Program-made: the position numbers and the translations under genes
The notes under the pieces: model-generated
The model's database searches: none
What the model was told of the DNA's origin: nothing
The model's input: only the letters and a program-made list of their open reading frames with translations
Assembly: GCA_030528715.1 (NCBI GenBank)
Contig: JAUMYJ010000012.1
Location: 1-48,507, forward strand
DNA length: 48,507 nt
Direction of reading: 5' to 3'
DNA from: Bacteroidales bacterium
GTDB taxonomy: Bacteria; Bacteroidota; Bacteroidia; Bacteroidales; Bacteroidaceae
Part shown: positions 24,464 through 33,348 of the stretch, piece after piece
Numbering within the stretch: the first letter of the stretch is position 1
Layout: each line of letters begins with the position of its first letter

Positions 24464-25417
24464 ATGATAAATCGGGAACTCATCCGCCTGCGCGTGGTGC
24501 AGCTGGCCTACGCCTACAACATTAAGACGGGGGCTACATGGAGCACCGCTGAGAACGAGCTAGACCTTAGCTTCAATCGTGCCTACGAGCTCTATATTTA
24601 CATGCTCAGTATCCTACGCGAATTATATAATCTAGCACTAATACACCACGAGTCACAGTGTGCGCGTGCCAAACGTTTTCCTAATCGTGAGGATTTTGCA
24701 GTATCACCTGCACTCAAGGCCCTAGCTAGTAACCAGTGCTTGGCACAACTCAACTCATGCAGTGCACTCTTATCAGCCGAAGGCGAAAACCTACGCCGAC
24801 GCACCAAGCACGAAAGTGAAGCCGAGTTACGCATCGTAGACGAACTTTACAAGCAGGTAATGGCGTGTAACAGCCTAATCGCAGCCGTACACAAAGGTGA
24901 ACGTAGCTACGAAACCGATCGGAATACCGTACGTGCTATATACCGCGAAGTATTTAAGCACAGCCAAGTACTTGCTGAGCATCTGGAAGATTTAGACATC
25001 TATTGGAACGACGATCGCTTTGTAGTAGACTCGTTTATAGACAAGACGCTCAAACAGATGAACCCCGAGCTACGCGAAGAACAGCCCATCTTGCCACCTT
25101 TTGACAATGAAGAAGACCGTAAGTTTGCATTCTCGCTGTTCGAAAAGCTACACCTCAACCGCACCTACCTCAACGAGCTTATTGCTACACATGCCAAAGG
25201 CTGGACGTTTGATCGTTTGGCCATCATGGACATAAGCATCGCACAAGCCGCACTGACCGAGATCCTCTACACAGATGTACCCATTGGGGTCACCTTTAAT
25301 AAATATCTAGACCTCGCTCACGTATACAGCACACCAGATAGCCCCTTCTTTCTTAATGGCTTACTAGATGCTGCACTAACTCAACTACGCAGTGAGCGCA
25401 AGGTGCTAAAAAGCTAA
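24464..25417 (+). CDS. nusB: Transcription antitermination factor NusB, long Bacteroidota form
   Basis: The 317-residue product has the long N-terminal extension usual for NusB in this phylum and the NusB helical domain at its C-terminus. There it shows WTFDRLAIMDISIAQAALTE, then VPIGVTFNKYLDLAHVYSTP, and FLNGLLDA close to the end. NusB binds boxA RNA with S10 to prevent termination in rRNA operons. I chose the ATG at 24464 (MINRELIRLRVVQLAYAY); a longer frame from 24428 would run almost into the promoter. It heads a plus-strand cluster with yajC, a ybbR-like gene and a DUF5606 gene. Confidence 0.94.
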   Translation: MINRELIRLRVVQLAYAYNIKTGATWSTAENELDLSFNRAYELYIYMLSILRELYNLALIHHESQCARAKRFPNREDFAVSPALKALASNQCLAQLNSCSALLSAEGENLRRRTKHESEAELRIVDELYKQVMACNSLIAAVHKGERSYETDRNTVRAIYREVFKHSQVLAEHLEDLDIYWNDDRFVVDSFIDKTLKQMNPELREEQPILPPFDNEEDRKFAFSLFEKLHLNRTYLNELIATHAKGWTFDRLAIMDISIAQAALTEILYTDVPIGVTFNKYLDLAHVYSTPDSPFFLNGLLDAALTQLRSERKVLKS

Positions 25418-25457
25418 TGGTTTATACACGATTTAAGTTCTAAAACAATATAACATT

Positions 25458-25754
25458 ATGATTTTCGCATTAACGCTTCTACAAGCCGCAGGTGGCAATT
25501 CATGGATGAGCATCGGCATGATTGTTCTGCTCTTCATTATCATGTATTTCTTCATGATACGCCCACAACAAAAACGTCAGAAAGAACTTCAAAACTTCCA
25601 AAACTCACTGCAAGTAGGCCAAGAAGTAGTGACGACAGGAGGCATACATGGCAAGATTAGCAGCATCGACGAAGCTACTGGCATCATTAGCCTTGAAGTA
25701 GCTATGGGTGTAAAGATTAAAATAGACCGTGCTGCAATCCTCCAAAAGGCCTAA
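25458..25754 (+). CDS. yajC: Preprotein translocase accessory subunit YajC
   Basis: The 98-residue protein has a single membrane segment (IGMIVLLFIIMYFFMIRPQQ, about 18-37) followed by the hallmark RPQQKRQKELQNFQNSL. The conserved small domain is VGQEVVTTGGIHGKISSI. YajC associates with SecDF-YidC at the Sec channel in the inner membrane. The gene follows nusB by 40 bases and precedes the ybbR-like gene by 58, an arrangement common in Bacteroidales. Confidence 0.97.
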   Translation: MIFALTLLQAAGGNSWMSIGMIVLLFIIMYFFMIRPQQKRQKELQNFQNSLQVGQEVVTTGGIHGKISSIDEATGIISLEVAMGVKIKIDRAAILQKA

Positions 25755-25812
25755 TTTTCTACTGCCATACATTAAGACACAGCAATAGACCCATTGATAA
25801 ACGAGCCACAGC

Positions 25813-26784
25813 ATGCCACTGCCAAGGCTATCACACAGACACATCAAGCTTCTCCTAGCCCATCTCTGGACTAAGGAGACGCTTGTTTTTAGCTTTTTCC
25901 TTCTATTAAGCACTATCTTTTGGCTACTCAACAAGCTCAGTGAACAGGCCGAAATGACCCTCTCCGTACCTATAAAGCTAGTGGGCATACCGCCTAACAT
26001 CATTGTTACCGATGAGTTGCCAGCACATATTGACATCGTGTTGAGCGACCGTGGGAATCAGCTACTTTACTACCGCTATGCCCTACAACGAGACACGGTT
26101 ATTATCCCTTTTTCACGTGTACAAACACCCTCGGGCAATGTGAGCCTTTCAGCCGACAGCCTAGTTGCTGCCGTACACCAACAGCTTGCTCATAGCACGA
26201 AGTGGAGTATCTCGCCTATGCGTATCAACTTTTCCTACAATTACGGAAGCCGTAAGCGCGTGCCCATTCGCTTTGCTGGCATTATCACACCTAGCGAAGA
26301 TTATTACCTCACACAGCAACGCTTTGTACCCGATTCTACAACGGTCTACGCCCCTATAAGCATACTTGACACACTCACAGAGATACGCACCCAGCCCTTA
26401 CGTCTCACCTTAGAAGGCGATAGTATGGTCTATACTGTACCACTCCATAAAATGCCAGCGACACGACTTGTCCCTAATGAAGCACAGCTTTTTGTCTATG
26501 CCGACCGACTCATGGACAAGCAGATAGAAGTCATTGTCAATACACGTAATGTGCCTGATGGATACATCTTACGCACTTTTCCTACCCGACTCATGATAGC
26601 TTGCCAAGTAGGTACCCAGCGCTATGAGCAAGTTAGTCCAAATGCCATAGAGGTTTATGTAGATTACAAGGATTTACGCCAGGGCATCACAACCCTACCC
26701 ATTCGCATAGGCAATCTCCCCACAGGTATCCATCGTGCTAAGCCCTCGGTAGCAAGTGTAGAAATTGTGTTAGAGCGGGAATAG
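25813..26784 (+). CDS. YbbR-like domain protein with one membrane anchor
   Basis: The 323-residue protein has a membrane segment (VFSFFLLLSTIFWLLNKLSE, about 25-44) followed by several beta-rich YbbR-like repeats outside the membrane. MTLSVPIKLVGIPPNIIVTD is the first strand pattern, and related segments recur at about 215-320 (KQIEVIVNTRNVPDGYILR, GITTLPIRIGNLPTGI). In Firmicutes, YbbR activates the c-di-AMP synthase. The Bacteroidota proteins are less well understood. Co-transcription with nusB and yajC is likely. Confidence 0.85.
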   Translation: MPLPRLSHRHIKLLLAHLWTKETLVFSFFLLLSTIFWLLNKLSEQAEMTLSVPIKLVGIPPNIIVTDELPAHIDIVLSDRGNQLLYYRYALQRDTVIIPFSRVQTPSGNVSLSADSLVAAVHQQLAHSTKWSISPMRINFSYNYGSRKRVPIRFAGIITPSEDYYLTQQRFVPDSTTVYAPISILDTLTEIRTQPLRLTLEGDSMVYTVPLHKMPATRLVPNEAQLFVYADRLMDKQIEVIVNTRNVPDGYILRTFPTRLMIACQVGTQRYEQVSPNAIEVYVDYKDLRQGITTLPIRIGNLPTGIHRAKPSVASVEIVLERE

Positions 26785-26885
26785 TATAACTCTACTTTAT
26801 CCCGACTAATTATTATATAATGACCTATTTACATTTTAGCAAAATATACCCTAATTATTAGCAACAGAACAAGAACAACGTAATC

Positions 26886-27308
26886 ATGCAGAAAACTATT
26901 TTAGCCATTTCAGGGAAACCTGGTCTTTTTGTGTTAGTAGCTCATGGTGCTAACAACACACTGATTGTCGAGACGGTGACGTCTACACCTAGACGTACAG
27001 CTCTAAGCCCTCGTGATCGTATCACAGCACTCAACGATATCACCGTCTATACTACCGAGGGCGACACACCACTCTTAGACGTATTTCTCAGTATTCGCAA
27101 AAAAGAGGGTGCCGCACAAGCTAGCATTAGCCCATCGAAAGCTACCGATGCTGAGATGCGTGCCTACCTTACTGAGGTTCTCCCCAATTACGACACCGAG
27201 CGTGTTTATGTTAACGATATGCGAAAAATGGTACGCTGGTACAATTTACTCATAGAAGCTGGTATTACGGACTTCGAGACCGAGGCATCAACAGAGGTTG
27301 TCGAATAA
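26886..27308 (+). CDS. DUF5606-family small protein
   Basis: The 140-residue protein matches the Bacteroidota DUF5606 pattern: KTILAISGKPGLFVLVAHG, then NTLIVETV, LSPRDRITALNDITVYT and VYVNDMRKMVRWYNLLIEAG. It is cytoplasmic with an acidic tail. The biochemical function is unknown. A 101-base gap separates it from the ybbR-like gene, so it may have its own promoter. It faces the GH31 gene, and two back-to-back hairpins fill the space between them. Confidence 0.85.
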   Translation: MQKTILAISGKPGLFVLVAHGANNTLIVETVTSTPRRTALSPRDRITALNDITVYTTEGDTPLLDVFLSIRKKEGAAQASISPSKATDAEMRAYLTEVLPNYDTERVYVNDMRKMVRWYNLLIEAGITDFETEASTEVVE

Positions 27309-27331
27309 GACCATTTACATCAAAAAACTCA

Positions 27332-27371
27332 CTTTTGGGCGCATAAGTATTGATACTTATGCGCCCAAAAG
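27332..27371 (+). terminator. Hairpin terminator after the DUF5606 gene
   Basis: A perfect 19-bp stem (27332-27350 with 27353-27371) of the CTTTTGGGCGCATAAGTAT type lies 24 bases after the stop. It has almost no loop and is nearly symmetric, so it may also serve the opposite strand, where TTTT stands at the stem end. Confidence 0.65.
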
Positions 27372-27385
27372 CTATTCAATCTATA

Positions 27386-27427
27386 TCCCCCTCTCATTGG
27401 CATGTTGGTATACCAATGAGAGGGGGA
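27386..27427 (-). terminator. Hairpin terminator after the GH31 gene
   Basis: TCCCCCTCTCATTGG (27386-27400) pairs perfectly with 27413-27427. The stem is extended by GCTATTC/GAATAGC outside it (27371-27377 with 27426-27432). It lies 25 bases past the stop of the minus-strand gene and is followed on that strand by GCTTTTGG. Confidence 0.65.
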
Positions 27428-27451
27428 ATAGCTTAAAGATATAGTATAAGC

Positions 27452-30400
27452 TTAGAAGCTAACACTACCTAGGTTCTTGTCCACAAGAAGACCATCTTGC
27501 GATTTTAGTGTATAGCTGCCAGCACGCTTAGCCTTAAATTTGAGGATAAAGAGTGGAGCTGTACCAGAGAGCGTGGCAGCATTACCGATATTGACAAAAG
27601 TTGGATAAAGCACCTTGGTACCATTGCTATGTAAGCGGTCGTAAGTAAAGTTCTCCATATGAGCTACGGCCTTGCTTTCTACACCTACATACTCTAAGAG
27701 CGAAGCATCATAAGGCAACGCAAAACTAAGTGCATTAACTGCGGCAAGCTTATCGTTACCACGCACGAGCACTTCTACCATTTCACCAGCTGCAAACGTA
27801 CGTACACTAGGTGTAAGCACAAGGCTACCCGCCACACTATCGCTAGGCATAGGCTTAGCTCCACCATCAAGCTGTATAGCCACTTGCGCAATATCAAAAG
27901 CGTCTATAAGACCATTGCCATTCACATCACCTGCACTGACATAGTCGAAGTCGGCATCACCACGGCGCAACCCCGTATAGTTCATATAAGAGGTTAGGTC
28001 ATTACTATCAATACGCTTATCCTTATTGATATCACCTTGGAGAAGATACTCTGTTCTTGGCGTCTTAAATACATAAAGCTCACGTCCCGAGCCAAAGTTG
28101 CCCACGGCCTCTGTTATGTGGAAGCGAACATAGCGTGCCTTAACTGCCTTGGGCAATGCTATACACTTGGCATCAGCAGTGCGTTGCCACACAAATGCTA
28201 CGGGTTCGCTCCATGTAGCTTTATCAATACTTAGACTATATGCACCACGCAGTAGCGTGCCATTGCCGACATCATCACGAGGAATGTAAACGATACTATC
28301 TACCTGAGCAACACCACGGAGATCTATCGTAAGATCAAATGGCACTGCCTTAGCATTCCAAGCTGTATGCCACATCGTCTTTTCATCACCATCAACAAGG
28401 GCATCTACATCACTACCACCTTGATTGGCACAAGTAGTAATAGCCTTAGCTCCCTTAATGGCATGTTCGAGTGGGTCGTTAGCTGTGCGACTTGCAAGGG
28501 CTGTCCATGCCGATGTACCACTAGCGTTGACAGCGCGAACTTCAAAGGCATAGTCCGTAGCAGGGGTTAGGCCATCAAACGTAAAATCTGTACCACGAAT
28601 TGTAGAGTGTATCATACTATCGGCCAACGTACGTACTTCATAATAGTCTGCCTGCTCCACAGCTGACCAAGAGAGTGTCAGCGTACGAGGCTTTACACCC
28701 TCTGCTAGCACGTGAGGCATAGGTGCAGTGAGACTACCCGTTTGCTTCAAAAGCTCATCAGCTACGGCAAAGCGGAAGCCCCTTACCTTCACTTCTACCC
28801 CCAACTCATCAGTGCGTATTTTAGCGAGCTTTATGTAAAGCTGTGGGTTTTTCACGATACGCTCTTGTTCAAACGGACTACCCTTAGTTGCAAAGCGGTT
28901 GAGATTGGGTGCAGGATTGTAGAAATAAACATTACCCTCACTTTGATCAAACTCTGCTTGCGAATGTACAGCAGTAAGTTTCACCTTCTGCTTGCCTACA
29001 CGAGCCTCTACACGCTTAGGTGCTTGGCTCATATTGATACGTAGCTCAGTAACCTGATTAGGCTGATAGCCTTGATAGCTTCCTTGTGTGGGGGCAACTG
29101 AAATGGTAGCAACGTCCTTGTTTACATAGCTACTAATAACGGTCATTGTGCCTTCACCACGCAAATAGGCTTGTGTACGACCATCATCGTCATAGGCCAC
29201 AAACGAAGTGCTAGCCGTAGTAGGATATATCTCATAAGCACGATAATCGGGCCGCACTTGGTTGGGCGTATTGTGAGGGTGCGTCATAGGTATGATAGCA
29301 CCAGCTTTCACAAAGATAGGTAATTTCCAAAGCGGTACAGCATAGTCATTGATAATGCGACCACCTGCATAACGTTGACCATTAAAATAATCTATCCATT
29401 CACCCTCAGGCAGATAGATACCATGGCGCACATCATTACCTTGCGCATCTGCTTTGGTCGCTTGGTAGATAGGTGCTATAAGGAAGTTGCCGCCATAGAG
29501 GTATTGATATTGTGTAGCCGTACCCAGCGTATAGGCATTAGGGTAGTCTAAGAACATGGCACGTATCATAGGCTTGCCATCTATCGCTTCGCGTGCTATG
29601 CTATATGTATATGGCATCAGCTCGGCCTTCATTTTAAGATACCAGCGATTGATGCTCGTATAAGGCTCCCCCATCACCTCGGGATACTTAGGGCTAGTCC
29701 CCCAGCCATCCATATTAAGGCCCATAGGGTTAAACGTTTTCCACTGAAACTCACGCACATTTACAACGGGCTGTTTCCCACCAAAGATGCCGTCTGTATC
29801 GCTTGATATATTAGGCTGCCCCGAAAGTCCTGAACCGATAAACGTAGGGATATGGAAGCGAATATATTCCCATTCTCCTCCCGTTTGGTCACCGCTCCAA
29901 ATACCAGCATAGCGCTGTGTACCAGCCCAGCCATCAAGCGATATGATAAAAGGACGTGCATCTTGACCATAGTAAGGCATGATTTGTGCCACATCAGCCA
30001 CACCATTAAGACCAAACGAATAGCCTGCGCCTACCCAAGCCACATCTGTTTTAAGCACACGCACGCCAGCATCACGTACCTCCTTCACAATATCACGCTG
30101 TAAAAGTGGCTCAATACCTGGCTTCGGGTGTAGGTCGCTTTGTGTCCAAAGGCCAATCTCTACCCCATGGCGACGTGCATAGTCGCCAAACTCACGCAAA
30201 TTAGCAATATTACCATCAAGCGAATTTGTTTGGCCATAGCCTGCACCATAGCCATCATTAGGCAAGAACCAGCCAAGCGGCATATCATTCTTCAGATAGC
30301 GGTCAATCGCAGCACGTGCAGAGAATTGGTAATTGCCCAGCTCACCATTGAGCGACTCACGAATACCGCCATTGTCTTTTTGACTCTCGTTGTAGCGTTT

Positions 30401-31312
30401 ACCGTCCTCATAGAGCATAAAGCCATCAGAAGCAGGTGTCCAGTAGTCACGATTGTAGGCATTAAGATGTCCTTGATAAAAGCCAAACTTAGGCAATAAC
30501 ACAGGCTTACCCGTGAGTTGATAGAAATCATTAAGCAACTGCGTAGGTGTTTCATTGACACTCACAAAGAGATCAAGATAGCGCTCCTTATGCGAAAGTT
30601 TCACACGTGGTTCGGCAGCATTAACCGCAGTAAAATCGTAGCGTCCTGGTGTAAAGGTATGCCACAGCATGCTATAACCTGCCGTACTCCAAAAGAAAGG
30701 AGTAGGCGAGGCTACACCACCATCTACCCAGTTATTAGTATTCTCGATAGCGATAGCTTTACCAGCATGAGAGAAACGGCCGTTTTGCACACCTCCTCCA
30801 TAATAGTAGTGTCCGCGACCATCAGTATATTCAAACTGCACCCCATGCTTATCATAAGTAAATGGTGCTGTTTGGCGCAACACGAGTTCACCCTTATCAT
30901 TATAGATTGTAATGAGAGATGTACGATCTTCAACCTGCACCGTCATACAAGCAGTCTTGATAGCTGTACCCTTACTATTTTTCGTCAATGTATAGCCTAT
31001 ACCACTAAGTGGTTTACGCGGCTGGCTCACTAAGATTTGTGCTGGTGGTGTGGCTTGTGGGTCGCGTACAATACCTCCATCGGGGTCTTGAAAGATACGG
31101 ACTATATTATCACCATAAAAATCTAGCGTGAGTGATGTACTATCCGCCAAATAGAGTTCTACGGTCGTAGAGTTGAGTGCTTGGATACCAACAACACCAC
31201 GCGACACAGCCGACTGACTAATGGCAACAGCCTGTGCAGCAGCTTCTTGGCTAAAAAATGCACCGCCCACAGCAAGTTGTAGCGACGCCCAAAATAAGAG
31301 TGATTTATTCAT
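27452..31312 (-). CDS. Multidomain secreted GH31 glycoside hydrolase with FN3, discoidin, dockerin and cohesin-like modules
   Basis: Read from the ATG at 31312, the 1286-residue protein has a signal peptide (to about AAAQA, 27). A beta-sandwich N-domain precedes the GH31 barrel (about 270-680). The probable nucleophile is Asp423 in VLKTDVAW and the acid/base is Asp475 in WSGDQ. Then follow beta domains, an FN3 module (about 865-945) and an F5/8-type C (discoidin) module (950-1085). A dockerin-like duplication comes next (GDINKDKRIDSNDL and GDVNGNGLIDAFDI, 1093-1145). The C-terminus is cohesin-like (about 1160-1286). GH31 enzymes mostly hydrolyse alpha-glucosides or alpha-galactosides; specificity is undetermined. 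No clear type IX sorting tail is visible. A longer frame to 31354 overlaps the promoter and is rejected. Confidence 0.92.
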   Translation of the reverse strand: MNKSLLFWASLQLAVGGAFFSQEAAAQAVAISQSAVSRGVVGIQALNSTTVELYLADSTSLTLDFYGDNIVRIFQDPDGGIVRDPQATPPAQILVSQPRKPLSGIGYTLTKNSKGTAIKTACMTVQVEDRTSLITIYNDKGELVLRQTAPFTYDKHGVQFEYTDGRGHYYYGGGVQNGRFSHAGKAIAIENTNNWVDGGVASPTPFFWSTAGYSMLWHTFTPGRYDFTAVNAAEPRVKLSHKERYLDLFVSVNETPTQLLNDFYQLTGKPVLLPKFGFYQGHLNAYNRDYWTPASDGFMLYEDGKRYNESQKDNGGIRESLNGELGNYQFSARAAIDRYLKNDMPLGWFLPNDGYGAGYGQTNSLDGNIANLREFGDYARRHGVEIGLWTQSDLHPKPGIEPLLQRDIVKEVRDAGVRVLKTDVAWVGAGYSFGLNGVADVAQIMPYYGQDARPFIISLDGWAGTQRYAGIWSGDQTGGEWEYIRFHIPTFIGSGLSGQPNISSDTDGIFGGKQPVVNVREFQWKTFNPMGLNMDGWGTSPKYPEVMGEPYTSINRWYLKMKAELMPYTYSIAREAIDGKPMIRAMFLDYPNAYTLGTATQYQYLYGGNFLIAPIYQATKADAQGNDVRHGIYLPEGEWIDYFNGQRYAGGRIINDYAVPLWKLPIFVKAGAIIPMTHPHNTPNQVRPDYRAYEIYPTTASTSFVAYDDDGRTQAYLRGEGTMTVISSYVNKDVATISVAPTQGSYQGYQPNQVTELRINMSQAPKRVEARVGKQKVKLTAVHSQAEFDQSEGNVYFYNPAPNLNRFATKGSPFEQERIVKNPQLYIKLAKIRTDELGVEVKVRGFRFAVADELLKQTGSLTAPMPHVLAEGVKPRTLTLSWSAVEQADYYEVRTLADSMIHSTIRGTDFTFDGLTPATDYAFEVRAVNASGTSAWTALASRTANDPLEHAIKGAKAITTCANQGGSDVDALVDGDEKTMWHTAWNAKAVPFDLTIDLRGVAQVDSIVYIPRDDVGNGTLLRGAYSLSIDKATWSEPVAFVWQRTADAKCIALPKAVKARYVRFHITEAVGNFGSGRELYVFKTPRTEYLLQGDINKDKRIDSNDLTSYMNYTGLRRGDADFDYVSAGDVNGNGLIDAFDIAQVAIQLDGGAKPMPSDSVAGSLVLTPSVRTFAAGEMVEVLVRGNDKLAAVNALSFALPYDASLLEYVGVESKAVAHMENFTYDRLHSNGTKVLYPTFVNIGNAATLSGTAPLFILKFKAKRAGSYTLKSQDGLLVDKNLGSVSF

Positions 31313-31351
31313 CGAGAGTACATATAAGTATGCGGTAGATATAATATAGCT

Positions 31352-31359
31352 CAAAGATA
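31352..31359 (-). promoter_or_regulatory. Likely -7 element (TATCTTTG) of the GH31 gene
   Basis: TATCTTTG on the minus strand, 40 bases before the chosen start codon, matches the consensus exactly and supports the start at 31312. No ideally spaced TTG is found. Confidence 0.55.
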
Positions 31360-31440
31360 CAAAAAAGCAAGCACTTTATCCCTACCCTACACACAAAACC
31401 CACGAAAACCCACCATAAAACAAAAAAATGCGCCTAAACC

Positions 31441-31471
31441 TTGGTCACATCGGCAAATTAGCTTATCTTTG
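31441..31471 (+). promoter_or_regulatory. Promoter of the tRNA-Gly/tRNA-Leu pair
   Basis: TTG at 31441-31443, a 20-base spacer and TATCTTTG at 31464-31471 form a complete Bacteroidota sigma-A promoter. It lies 42 bases before the first tRNA. Confidence 0.8.
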
Positions 31472-31512
31472 CACTCGCAATACACAAGGTCAATGACCTT
31501 ACTACCGCTCCT

Positions 31513-31585
31513 GCGGAAATAGCTCAGTTGGTAGAGCACAACCTTGCCAAGGTTGGGGTCGCGAGTTCGAGTCTCGTTTTCCGCT
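31513..31585 (+). tRNA. tRNA-Gly(GCC)
   Basis: A 73-base cloverleaf. The acceptor stem GCGGAAA/TTTCCGC is fully paired and the D-arm has AGCTCAGTTGGTAGAGC. The anticodon GCC lies at 31546-31548 in a TTGCCAA loop, and the T-loop is TTCGAGT. CCA is not encoded. Confidence 0.97.
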
Positions 31586-31634
31586 CAGAATTAGTAATAT
31601 TGTATCAAGTACATACAGCCTAGGCTGCTATGTC

Positions 31635-31718
31635 GCTCGAATGGTGGAATCGGTAGACACGAGGGACTTAAAATCCCTTGACCTTGCGGTCGTGCGGGTT
31701 CAAGTCCCGCTTCGAGTA
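31635..31718 (+). tRNA. tRNA-Leu(TAA)
   Basis: An 84-base class II tRNA with a long variable arm (CCTTGACCTTGCGGTCGT region). The acceptor stem is GCTCGAA/TTCGAGT with a G-U first pair. The anticodon TAA lies at 31669-31671 and the T-arm is GCGGGTTCAAGTCCCGC. It is co-transcribed with the upstream tRNA-Gly. Confidence 0.97.
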
Positions 31719-31728
31719 CACAGCGTTT

Positions 31729-31760
31729 GTGGTGCTCCTCTATTTAGAGAGGAGCACCAC
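31729..31760 (+). terminator. Terminator of the tRNA operon
   Basis: A perfect 13-bp stem (31729-31741 with 31748-31760, GTGGTGCTCCTCT and complement) with a six-base loop is followed by ACTTTTATA. It lies 10 bases after tRNA-Leu. Confidence 0.85.
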
Positions 31761-31847
31761 ACTTTTATACCCTTTTGACCATAGCACTAAGTATGGAGCC
31801 TACGGGTGACGTACCAGGATAGACTATGTCGGTTAAGGTAAGTGCTC

Positions 31848-32688
31848 CTAATCTACTACTTCCATAATGTTGTGACGAGCGATCGGCCCCTTTTCCTGTA
31901 TGGTCATAGCCATAATAGAGACATGTTGTCGCTGCTTGTCAAAATACATAGCATTAACATCGCTGTTCCATAACATACCATTGTCATAACCTATCCCAAG
32001 TCCAACGGCTTCTGTCCCCCTCCTTAGCCTTGGCCTTCAGTTTAAGCTGCATCGGGTGGTACTTGCCTGTGTGATGCCGTTGGCTATGAAGTGAAACGCG
32101 TTTTTACCATCTACCACTTCGAGAATAAGCCCTGGTAGCCCATGAATTTCCATGGACCATAGTTCAGTGGAATATCGGCTGTAAACCAAGCCTCATAGTC
32201 GCGTCCTCGAAACGTGGTCGTGTCACTTTGGCAACCGTAGCCCATAATGACTTTGGTCTTAGCCGTGATTTGCCACTTACAATCGGGAATATCCTCAACA
32301 TACTGAAACACACCCGCGGCATCCAAATTGACTATCTGTGTCAGCTCTCCAGCTTTTGTATGCCCCATAAATGTCTCGCCCAGCAAGGCATAGATGTTAA
32401 CAAGGGTTACTTTCCACCTATTCTTATTGGGTTGCATGGCAAATTGGTTTATCAGCCCATGGCACTCCTCCATAACATAGCTATGTGCCATTCTTTTACC
32501 TATTTCGAGCAACAGCGTTGATTTCTCACGCCAACCATTTTGACCCTCCCGTTCACGATAATCACATAATTGACCCCAGCTCGTAACTGACCTCAACCTC
32601 AACGGGAGGCAAGCCTTCTCATTTTCACCTCCTGTGCGTTGGCTAGCATGGCAATAAACACCAACGCTACTAAAGTTATTGCTTTCAT
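31848..32688 (-). pseudogene. Degenerate GLPGLI-family protein gene
   Basis: Pieces of one secreted GLPGLI-family protein are scattered over all three minus-strand frames. From the ATG at 32688 comes a signal peptide (MKAITLVALVFIAMLANAQE). A second frame gives EVEVSYEL. A third, open from 32602 to 32111, gives KWQITAKTKVIMGYGCQSDT and TTFRGRDYEAWFTADIPLNY. The name-giving motif reads GLPGLILEVVDGKNAFHF in another frame, followed by KYHPMQLKLKAKAKEGDRSR after a further shift. The end (MAMTIQEKGPIARHNIMEVV, stop at 31848) needs one more. At least four indels make it non-functional. Intact relatives are secreted proteins of unknown function. Confidence 0.82.
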
Positions 32689-33047
32689 TCTTGAAACATT
32701 GAATTTATGACGTTTTGAGTTATATCTTTTACTATACTTTTGAAGGTTATGTAAATTGAGGGAAAGCACCTAAGACAAGTTACCTGAGAGAGGCATTTTA
32801 CTCTATCAACATTGCAAATATAAAAAACATTTTAACCAAACCATTTTTTCTAGGGGGGATAGAAAATAATTTTATTTTTTATCACAAGAACCCAGCCGTC
32901 AATTACACTAACATGAGTTCCCACCTTTATTTCGAAAATATCTTATACTCTGAATAAGCATGATTATATGTTGTTATTGGAAGACAATTAAACTTCATTT
33001 TCGGGATTATACTATCCTATGATACTCTTAAAATACACTACGACAAA
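32689..33047. other. AT-rich gap with no recognised gene
   Basis: This stretch between the GLPGLI remnant and the terminator of the BspA-like operon holds short A/T runs and no plausible frame, promoter pair or structured RNA that I can support. Confidence 0.6.
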
Positions 33048-33094
33048 GCACCCTTCTGCTCTACTTCACATAAGGAAGAGATACAGAAGGGTGC
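33048..33094 (-). terminator. Terminator of the BspA-like operon
   Basis: GCACCCTTCTG (33048-33058) pairs with CAGAAGGGTGC (33084-33094), with weaker pairing inside the loop. It lies 35 bases beyond the stop of the small downstream gene; on the minus strand the stem is followed by TTTG. Confidence 0.65.
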
Positions 33095-33128
33095 GTACTT
33101 ATACGAGCTATTTAATAGCAGGCGATGC

Positions 33129-33329
33129 TTAGTTCCAAGGAGCAGTTACACTATTTGGTGCAGAGCTCTGTCCACCAGTCTCCCACGATGCATCATCATA
33201 GTCATTAAAGCGGCGAGCATCATTGACATCATCTACCACACCACTGATTATAGTCACTGGGCCTTCGGCCATCAAGTTATAGTGTTCTACACGTAGCACC
33301 TTAGGAGTGCTATATTGTTGCTTTGTCAT
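33129..33329 (-). CDS. Small acidic protein downstream of the BspA-like gene, function unknown
   Basis: The product is 66 residues from MTKQQYSTPKVLRVEHYNL (68 if the ATG at 33335 is used). It has no signal peptide or membrane segment. After the N-terminal KQQYSTPKVLRVE stretch comes a region rich in Asp, Asn, Ser and Gly. Small proteins with this kind of (K/Y)xxPxxxVxE opening are common in Bacteroidales next to surface-protein genes, but their role is not known to me. The start lies about 20 bases after the BspA-like gene stop and before a shared terminator, so the two form an operon. Confidence 0.65.
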   Translation of the reverse strand: MTKQQYSTPKVLRVEHYNLMAEGPVTIISGVVDDVNDARRFNDYDDASWETGGQSSAPNSVTAPWN

Positions 33330-33348
33330 ATGCATATTAGTTGTGGTA

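Noticed and set aside
32111-32602. A 163-codon frame that could be called a stand-alone small gene
   Set aside because: It is one frame-segment of the broken GLPGLI gene: the signal peptide lies upstream in another frame and the GLPGLI motif downstream in a third. It has no ATG start.
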